Of a DNA stretch of 47,641 nucleotides, positions 42,253 through 47,641 are shown piece after piece. Position 1 is the stretch's first letter; each line of letters begins with the position of its first letter. This DNA is from Acidobacteriaceae bacterium (GTDB taxonomy: Bacteria > Acidobacteriota > Terriglobia > Terriglobales > Acidobacteriaceae): assembly GCA_003142935.1 (NCBI GenBank), contig PLOG01000217.1, positions 43,834-91,474 on the forward strand, given 5' to 3'. Under the pieces are notes generated by a model, which had not been told where the DNA came from, ran no database searches, and saw nothing but the letters and a program-made list of their open reading frames with translations. The position numbers and the translations under genes were made by a program.

Positions 42253-42321
42253 ATGAACCGCGAAACCCAACGCCGCTCTTGTTGTTGCCTGTCGAACATC
42301 TTCGACGGGTGTCCCCGCTAG
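42253..42321 (+). CDS. polycysteine leader peptide of the cysD operon
   Basis: A 22-codon ORF, too short for the track, ending RRSCCCLSNIFDGCPR. The Cys codons are TGT TGT TGC and later TGT. In-frame ATG 42241 and GTG 42244 are possible earlier starts, but the promoter -10 box overlaps the first. The last Cys codon lies in ACGGGTGT (42305-42312), which can pair perfectly with ACACCCGT (42355-42362), bridging the stop codon. It precedes cysD by 115 bases. The resemblance to cysteine-responsive leader ORFs known in mycobacteria supports a role in attenuation. Confidence 0.65.
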   Translation: MNRETQRRSCCCLSNIFDGCPR

Positions 42322-42399
42322 TCTCTGATCCCAAGCACAATCGATTCAGAAGACACACCCGTAGCTGACATGCCGGGCGAGTCTTCACGTTGCACCGGC
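42305..42399 (+). promoter_or_regulatory. leader stem-loops between the Cys peptide and cysD
   Basis: ACGGGTGT/ACACCCGT (8 bp) includes the final Cys codon of the leader; a second stem GCCGG/CCGGC lies at 42372-42399. No T-run follows either, so control through translation or Rho is more likely than an intrinsic terminator. Confidence 0.45.
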
Positions 42400-42436
42400 C
42401 TTCAGCATTCACCTTCAAGTTAAATGAGGTCATGCA

Positions 42437-43393
42437 ATGCCGGCAGCCGAAACACAAACAGGTCCACAATCGCCGCACGTCACAGGCAACGCGCCGCCGC
42501 GGCTGAGTCACCTGCGCCTGCTTGAAGCCGAGAGCATCCACATCCTGCGCGAGGTCGCCTCGGAGTTTGAGCGGCCGGTGATGCTCTACTCCGTCGGCAA
42601 GGACTCGTCGGTGATGCTGCGGTTGGCGCAGAAGGCTTTTTATCCTGCGCCGATTCCTTTTCCGCTGCTGCATGTCGACACCGGATTCAAGTTTGCGGAG
42701 ATGCTGACATTCCGCGACGAGATGGCCCGCTCCATCGGCGCGGAGTTGCTGGTGTGGCGCAATGAACAGGCCATAGCCGCGGGGACAAATCCGATTGCGC
42801 TCGATACCAAACGCTGCTGCGGACTGCTGAAGACGCAGGCGCTGTTGGATGCGTTGCGGCACTACAACTTTGACGCCGCTTTCGGTGGCGCGCGCCGCGA
42901 CGAGGAGAAGTCGCGCGCCAAGGAGCGCATCTACTCGTTCCGCGACAGCGCGGGGCAGTGGGACCCGAAGAATCAACGTCCCGAGTTGTGGAACCTCTAC
43001 AACGCGCGCATCCATCCCGGCGAAAGCATTCGCGTCTTCCCGCTCTCCAACTGGACGGAGATGGATGTTTGGCAATACATCCACGAAGAGAAGATTCCGG
43101 TGGTCGATCTCTACTTTGCGAAGGAGCGGCCAATGTATGTCCGCGGCGATGAACTGCTGCCCATCGAGCAATCTTTTGTAGCGCGCCTCGGCGAGCAGCC
43201 GCAGATGGTGAAGTCGCGGCTGCGTTCGCTGGGCTGCAGCCCGTGCACGGGTGCTATCCGTTCCGATGCGGAGACCATTCCCGCGATTATCTCGGAGCTG
43301 ATTTCGTTCCGCTCTTCCGAGCGCGCCAACCGCGCCATCGACCACGATCAGGAAGGGTCAATGGAGATCAAGAAGCGGGAGGGATATTTCTAG
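42437..43393 (+). CDS. cysD: sulfate adenylyltransferase subunit 2
   Basis: CysD is the catalytic ATP-PPi-lyase subunit that makes APS from sulfate and ATP. The 318-residue product has the PP-loop [14 protein letters not shown], the segment [14 protein letters not shown] and the conserved [20 protein letters not shown], and ends in the usual [15 protein letters not shown] is 7 bases before the ATG. cysN follows with no gap (its ATG directly after the stop). Expression is probably controlled by the upstream Cys-rich leader. Confidence 0.96.
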   Translation: MPAAETQTGPQSPHVTGNAPPRLSHLRLLEAESIHILREVASEFERPVMLYSVGKDSSVMLRLAQKAFYPAPIPFPLLHVDTGFKFAEMLTFRDEMARSIGAELLVWRNEQAIAAGTNPIALDTKRCCGLLKTQALLDALRHYNFDAAFGGARRDEEKSRAKERIYSFRDSAGQWDPKNQRPELWNLYNARIHPGESIRVFPLSNWTEMDVWQYIHEEKIPVVDLYFAKERPMYVRGDELLPIEQSFVARLGEQPQMVKSRLRSLGCSPCTGAIRSDAETIPAIISELISFRSSERANRAIDHDQEGSMEIKKREGYF

Positions 43394-45163
43394 ATGTCGA
43401 TGCTGGCGGCTCCCACATTCTCCATTGACGAGTTTCTGCAGCAGGAGCGCGAGAAGGACCTGCTGCGCTTCTCGACAGCCGGCAGTGTGGACGACGGAAA
43501 GTCCACACTCATCGGGCGGCTGCTTTACGATACGCAATCCGTCTACGAAGACCAGGTGCGCTCGATTGAAGGAAAGGGAACGACCGCGCCGGGACAGATC
43601 GATTTCGCGCTGCTTACGGACGGGCTCCGCGCCGAACGCGAACAGGGCATCACGATCGATGTTGCCTACCGCTATTTCTCCACGGCGCGGCGCAAGTTCA
43701 TCATCGCCGATACGCCCGGCCACGAGCAGTACACGCGAAATATGGCAACCGGCGCGTCGACGGCCGATGCGGCGGTGGTTCTGATCGACGCCAGCAAGGG
43801 AGTGCTGATCCAGTCGCGCCGTCACGCTTACATTGCGTCGCTGCTGCGCGTGCGTCACGTTCTGGTGGCGGTGAACAAGATGGATTTGATCGGCTACGAC
43901 GAAGCGGCCTTCCGCGCCATCGAGGCGGACTTCAGCGCCGTTCTGGATCAGATTGCGGCCGATACCGGCAACCCGGTGGAGCGGATCGTTGTGCCGGTGA
44001 GCGCGCTGAAGGGCGACAACATCGTTCACAAATCGAATGCGATGGATTGGTACAAGGGACCATCGCTGCTGGAGTTGCTGGAGACCGTGCCGCCCTCGGT
44101 CGACACGCGCACTGCGCCGTTTCGATTTCCGGTGCAACGCGTGCTGCGGCCTGACCACACGTTCCGCGGATTTGCAGGGCAGATTGCTTCGGGAACCATT
44201 CGTTCCGGCGATGCGATCACCGTGTTGCCTTCGGGTAGAAGCGCAAGAGTCGAGCGCATTGTTACCTGGGACGGCGATTTGACCGAAGCCATTGCGCCGC
44301 TTTCCGTCACGCTGGTGCTCGATCGAGAACTCGATATCAGCCGCGGCGATCTGGTTGTTTCTTCCGAGACTCCGGCGACGGTTTCGAAGAGCGCGAAGGC
44401 CGCGCTGGTGTGGATGGATCAAAGGCCGCTTGAGCTGCATCGCCGCTATCTGCTGAAGCACACCAGCCAGACGGTGCCTGTGTTCGTTACCTCCATCGGT
44501 CACCGCACCGACCTGGGCACGTTGAATCACGAGCCGGCGCGAACGCTGCACATGAACGACATCGGCTCTGTGACCGTGAACCTGCTGCGGCCCATCGCGC
44601 TCGATGCTTATGAAGAAAACCGCAGCACCGGCGCCTTTATTTTGGTTGACGCAGAGACCAACGGGACGGTTGCGGCGGGCATGATTTCCGCGGCGTACAG
44701 CGAGACGGCAGCGGGTGCGCCGTTGCTCGCCGACGCGTGGGGCCCTTTGACGGCCGGGGAAAAGGAGGCGCGTTGGGGGCATCGCGGCGCGATTCTCGAA
44801 CTGAAAGGACCGAAGGAATTGGTGGACGCGATTGAACGCTCGCTGTTTGCGGCCGGCGCTGTTCCGGTTCGCATCGAGGCCGGCGACGATGCCTTCGTGC
44901 TTCATCCGAGCCTGCTGGAGATTGCGACCGCATTGCAGGTGCGGGCCGGGCTGCTGGCGCTGGTTGTCGACGCGAACGAAGCCAGTACGCTGATTGCGCG
45001 AATTGAAGGCCGGGAGGCGATTGTGAATGCGGCTGACATGCGCGATGCGGACGATACCGACGATGCGAACGATGCCAGGCGAGCAGGCAAGGCCGTCGCG
45101 GCCGTTCACCAGCTGCTGCGCGATGCGGGAGTTTTTATCTCTTCGGAAATGGCGGGGTTGTGA
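43394..45163 (+). CDS. cysN: sulfate adenylyltransferase subunit 1 with degenerate APS-kinase-like tail
   Basis: CysN is the GTPase that drives APS synthesis by CysD. GTPase motifs are intact: GSVDDGKSTLIGRLL, DTPGHEQYTRNM and NKMDLIGY, followed by EF-Tu-like beta domains to about residue 440. The last 140 residues begin EARWGHRGAILELKGPKELV, aligning in position and pattern with the CysC domain of CysNC fusions, but the P-loop GLSGSGKST is replaced by LKGPKEL, and the rest is shortened and ends in an Asp-rich loop. APS kinase activity is therefore unlikely. Its stop overlaps the cysH start (TGATG). Product 589 residues. Confidence 0.93.
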   Translation: MSMLAAPTFSIDEFLQQEREKDLLRFSTAGSVDDGKSTLIGRLLYDTQSVYEDQVRSIEGKGTTAPGQIDFALLTDGLRAEREQGITIDVAYRYFSTARRKFIIADTPGHEQYTRNMATGASTADAAVVLIDASKGVLIQSRRHAYIASLLRVRHVLVAVNKMDLIGYDEAAFRAIEADFSAVLDQIAADTGNPVERIVVPVSALKGDNIVHKSNAMDWYKGPSLLELLETVPPSVDTRTAPFRFPVQRVLRPDHTFRGFAGQIASGTIRSGDAITVLPSGRSARVERIVTWDGDLTEAIAPLSVTLVLDRELDISRGDLVVSSETPATVSKSAKAALVWMDQRPLELHRRYLLKHTSQTVPVFVTSIGHRTDLGTLNHEPARTLHMNDIGSVTVNLLRPIALDAYEENRSTGAFILVDAETNGTVAAGMISAAYSETAAGAPLLADAWGPLTAGEKEARWGHRGAILELKGPKELVDAIERSLFAAGAVPVRIEAGDDAFVLHPSLLEIATALQVRAGLLALVVDANEASTLIARIEGREAIVNAADMRDADDTDDANDARRAGKAVAAVHQLLRDAGVFISSEMAGL

Positions 45164-45861
45164 TGAGCACAGTTGAGATCAATTCAGAAGTGAACGCGAA
45201 GCTGGAGCATGTGCGCGCCACGCTCGCTCGGGAGATCAAGGGCAAAGGGGACGTGTGCCTCACTTGCAGCTTTCAAGCCGAGGACGTGCTGCTGACAAAG
45301 CTCGGGATCGCGCTCGATCCAGGGGTTCCGATTCTCTTTCTCGATACCGGCTATCACTTCAAAGAGACCTATGAGTATCGGGATCGGATTGCGCGCGAGT
45401 GGGGTCTGAACCTGATCAACCTGCTGCCGGAAAAGACAGTGGCCGAACAGGAGGCAGAGTTTGGCTTGCTCTATCAGACCGCGCCGGACCGTTGCTGCGG
45501 GCTGCGCAAGGTAGAGCCGCTGTTCAAGGCGGTTGCAAATTATCGCGTATGGCTTACCGGGCTGCGCCGGGAGCAGGCAAAGAGCCGCGCGGCACTTGAG
45601 GAATCGGCGATGTTTGCGTTGCCGGGGGGCAAGCAGGTGCTGAAACTTGCGCCGCTGGCCGAGTGGACCACGCGCGATGTGTGGTATGCGTGCGAGCAGT
45701 TGTCGATTCCGCTGCTGCCGCTTTACGAGCGCGGCTACTCTTCGATCGGATGCGAGCCTTGCACGACTCTTCCACTCGACCCGAACGATCCACGCTCGGG
45801 GCGCTGGGCCGGGCGCAAAGTGGAGTGCGGAATTCACATTCAGGCTGCGCCGGCACAGTAA
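45163..45861 (+). CDS. cysH: phosphoadenylyl/adenylyl-sulfate reductase, APS type
   Basis: CysH reduces activated sulfate to sulfite. ATG 45163 overlaps the cysN stop. The 232-residue product has a PP-loop-like start (VCLTCSFQAEDVLL), the LDTGYHFKETYEYRD segment, and two cysteine motifs, DRCCGLRKVEPL and GCEPC, that bind the [4Fe-4S] cluster of APS reductases; PAPS-type enzymes lack them. The catalytic Cys is in KVECGIH near the end. This fits direct reduction of APS, in line with the non-functional kinase tail of CysN. Confidence 0.94.
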   Translation: MSTVEINSEVNAKLEHVRATLAREIKGKGDVCLTCSFQAEDVLLTKLGIALDPGVPILFLDTGYHFKETYEYRDRIAREWGLNLINLLPEKTVAEQEAEFGLLYQTAPDRCCGLRKVEPLFKAVANYRVWLTGLRREQAKSRAALEESAMFALPGGKQVLKLAPLAEWTTRDVWYACEQLSIPLLPLYERGYSSIGCEPCTTLPLDPNDPRSGRWAGRKVECGIHIQAAPAQ

Positions 45862-45890
45862 GACGCGAACGGAGAGATCGGGGCTAGGGG

Positions 45891-46658
45891 ATGCAGTACA
45901 TTATCGGGTTCATCATCGCACTGTTCATTGCGCTCACCGGCGTAGGCGCGGGAACTGTCACGGTGCCGATTCTAGTGCTGTTTCTCGGAGTCCCCGCGCC
46001 GGAAGCGGTTGGCATTGGACTGATGTTCGCCACGGCTGTGAAATTGATTCTGGTGCCCGCGCAGATTCTGCGCCGCAACGTGGCGTGGCGCACGCTGGGC
46101 TTTATGCTCCTTGGCGGAGTGCCGGGCGTTTTGCTGGGGTCTCTGTTTTTGAAACACCTGGTCACCACGGGCTCGCAAAATCTTCTCAATGCATTGCTGG
46201 GCACGATCCTGGTGAGTACGGCAAGTTGGCAGATCTTCTATGCTCTCCGTCCGGCGAGGGAGAATCACGATTCCCGCGACCGCAGTCCGCTGCTTGCGTG
46301 GCTGATGTTTCCGGTTGGCGCGGAGGTGGGCTTTTCCTCCGCAGGAGCGGGCGCGCTGGGCAGCGCTGCCTTGCTGAGCCTGACTCCACTGGCGCCCGCG
46401 CAGATTGTCGGCACCGACATCGCCTTTGGATTCACGGTCTCGCTCATCGGCAGCGGCGCGCATTGGTTTTCGCACGCGGCCAATCAGGAGTTACTGATTG
46501 CGCTCATTGCCGGCGGCGTCTTCGGGGCCATCACCGGGACGGTGTTGAGCACGCACATTCCGCGCCGGCCCTTGCGGTTTGCGCTCTGGGTCTGGCTGCT
46601 GATTCTGGGCGGGGAGTTCATATTCAATAGCTATCACGTGTGGGCGGCGACGCGGTAG
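45891..46658 (+). CDS. TauE/SafE family sulfite exporter or anion permease
   Basis: The 255-residue protein has about eight membrane helices and the TauE/SafE fold: an N-terminal helix pair with FIALTGVGAGTVTVPILVL and the second half starting LLAWLMFPVGAEVGFSSAGAG, showing the internal duplication. It is 29 bases downstream of cysH on the same strand, so it likely belongs to the operon and handles sulfate or sulfite. Direction of transport cannot be read from sequence. Confidence 0.9.
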   Translation: MQYIIGFIIALFIALTGVGAGTVTVPILVLFLGVPAPEAVGIGLMFATAVKLILVPAQILRRNVAWRTLGFMLLGGVPGVLLGSLFLKHLVTTGSQNLLNALLGTILVSTASWQIFYALRPARENHDSRDRSPLLAWLMFPVGAEVGFSSAGAGALGSAALLSLTPLAPAQIVGTDIAFGFTVSLIGSGAHWFSHAANQELLIALIAGGVFGAITGTVLSTHIPRRPLRFALWVWLLILGGEFIFNSYHVWAATR

Positions 46659-46898
46659 GCGCTTGCCGGGAAACACTCAAATGCCGCCCAGCCCGATATG
46701 ATTGAGTAAAGATCACCTTCGCGAAACCGTCTTTCAGTATTTCCCGTTACATGAACTCGCTGCGCAGGCCTTCGGTTTAGCCAATCTGGACCAGCGGGGG
46801 GAGTTTAACGAGTGCGCCATTGGGCGTGTGAATTCGTTGTATTATCTAGAAAACCCATTTTATGAGTCCTTCCATACGAGCTACCCGGAGAGAATGAA

Positions 46899-47641
46899 AT
46901 GGAATTACTGACTTCATCCATACCGACGACGAATAAACACCTGATCCGCTGGGTCGAGAAGATGGCTGACCTCTGCCAGCCGGAAAAAATCTACTGGGTC
47001 GATGGTTCCCAGGCCGAGTACGACCACCTCTGCGATGTGCTCGTCAAGGCCGGCACTTTCACCAAGCTCAATCAAGAGCTCTGGCCGGGCTGCTTCTACG
47101 CCCGATCGGCGCCCAACGACGTGGCCCGCGTGGAAGACAGGACTTTTATCTGCTCGCTTTCGAAAGACAACGCCGGGCCCACCAATAATTGGGAAGACCC
47201 GTTCACCATGCGCAAGAAGCTCAGGGGACTGTTCAGCGGCTGCATGCGCGGGCGCACCATGTACGTGATGCCGTTCAGCATGGGGCCGGTGGGATCGCCG
47301 ATGTCGCAAATCGGCGTGGAGCTTACCGACTCTCCCTACGTGGTTGTCAATATGCGGATCATGGCGCGGATTGGGGCGCCGGTGTTTGCCGAGATCGACA
47401 AGGACATCAAGCGGGTGGTTCCCTGCCTGCACTCGGTGGGCGCGCCTCTTGAACCCGGCGAGAAGGATGTGCCGTGGCCCTGTAACGACGTGAAATATAT
47501 CGTCCATTTTCCCGAGACGCGCGAGATTTGGAGTTACGGTTCGGGGTATGGCGGCAACGCGCTGCTGGGCAAGAAGTGCTTTGCCTTGCGCATCGCTTCA
47601 AACATAGCGCGCGACGAAGGCTGGATGGCCGAGCACATGCT
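46899..47641 (+). CDS. pckG: phosphoenolpyruvate carboxykinase (GTP), 3' end beyond window
   Basis: PckG converts oxaloacetate to phosphoenolpyruvate using GTP, a key step of gluconeogenesis. Missing from the ORF track because it is open at the right edge. ATG 46899 has GGAG 8 bases upstream. The 247 visible residues begin [20 protein letters not shown] and include [34 protein letters not shown] and [20 protein letters not shown], diagnostic of the GTP enzyme. The GTP-binding region lies beyond the window. The 46659-46898 gap has an ORF (46702-46911) that I regard as spurious. Confidence 0.95.
   Translation, partial: MELLTSSIPTTNKHLIRWVEKMADLCQPEKIYWVDGSQAEYDHLCDVLVKAGTFTKLNQELWPGCFYARSAPNDVARVEDRTFICSLSKDNAGPTNNWEDPFTMRKKLRGLFSGCMRGRTMYVMPFSMGPVGSPMSQIGVELTDSPYVVVNMRIMARIGAPVFAEIDKDIKRVVPCLHSVGAPLEPGEKDVPWPCNDVKYIVHFPETREIWSYGSGYGGNALLGKKCFALRIASNIARDEGWMAEHM

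Noticed and set aside
43358-45109. 583-residue minus-strand ORF opposite cysN
   Set aside because: It is an antisense shadow; cysN on the plus strand has all GTPase motifs.
46702-46911. 69-residue ORF before pckG
   Set aside because: It starts at TTG without a ribosome site, overlaps the pckG start in another frame and shows no family features; it is more likely the pckG leader.

Overview
The window is a high-GC chromosomal segment that most resembles an acidobacterium (Terriglobia/Acidobacteriaceae type). The main clues are an Oar-like TonB-dependent receptor with an N-terminal carboxypeptidase-regulatory-like domain, a giant secreted protein with choice-of-anchor-D repeats, the exbB-exbD-exbD set, a Si-specific-type transhydrogenase and typical acidobacterial intergenic hairpin repeats. 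This assignment is inference from gene content; no rRNA or tRNA gene was found.

Layout. 1-8 kb: a large secreted beta-repeat protein (5' end open), gatC-gatA (Asn/Gln-tRNA amidotransferase) and two hypotheticals. 8-11.5 kb: the yajC-secD-secF export operon behind a good promoter and a long leader. 11.5-19.4 kb: an envelope energy block (tonB with its own terminator, exbB, two exbD, a TPR lipoprotein), then a complex leader region and a TonB-dependent receptor. 19.4-27 kb: dCMP deaminase, an MBL-fold hydrolase, and a SurA-like PPIase lipoprotein and DsbA-like lipoprotein near lptD, i.e. an outer-membrane LPS-translocon folding neighbourhood. 27-30.4 kb: an RDD membrane protein, a small membrane protein, a vapBC toxin-antitoxin pair with a perfect palindromic operator and a DUF2164 gene. 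30.5-35 kb: a ROK-like protein, sthA and a chemoreceptor. 35-37.6 kb: yceD-rpmF-plsX (apparently leaderless) and a Trm112-like protein. 37.6-41.2 kb: an orphan MacB/FtsX-type permease with an overlapping 54-residue membrane ORF missing from the ORF track, a zinc alcohol dehydrogenase and a small secreted protein. 41.2-46.7 kb: rsmA divergent from cysD-cysN-cysH-tauE, an assimilatory sulfate operon. 46.9 kb to the end: the 5' part of GTP-dependent pckG.

The most interesting signal is regulatory. Short ORFs rich in consecutive cysteine codons precede both the sulfate operon (RRSCCCLSNIFDGCPR) and the TonB-dependent receptor (SDASCCVQFRLCG, followed by an intrinsic terminator, then QQRSACCCCR). 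They mostly use TGT, whereas cysD and cysH use only TGC. The first receptor leader lies at the predicted transcription start of a strong promoter, so it appears leaderless, and the cysD leader starts within a few bases of its predicted start. This looks like cysteine-responsive attenuation linking sulfate assimilation with an outer-membrane receptor 26 kb away. In the same operon CysN carries a degenerate APS-kinase-like tail without a P-loop, and CysH has the Fe-S cysteines of APS reductases, which suggests reduction through APS without PAPS.

Other unusual structure: four intergenic tandem tracts of different sequence all have a 7-bp period, and a dispersed hairpin repeat occurs in at least two clear copies.
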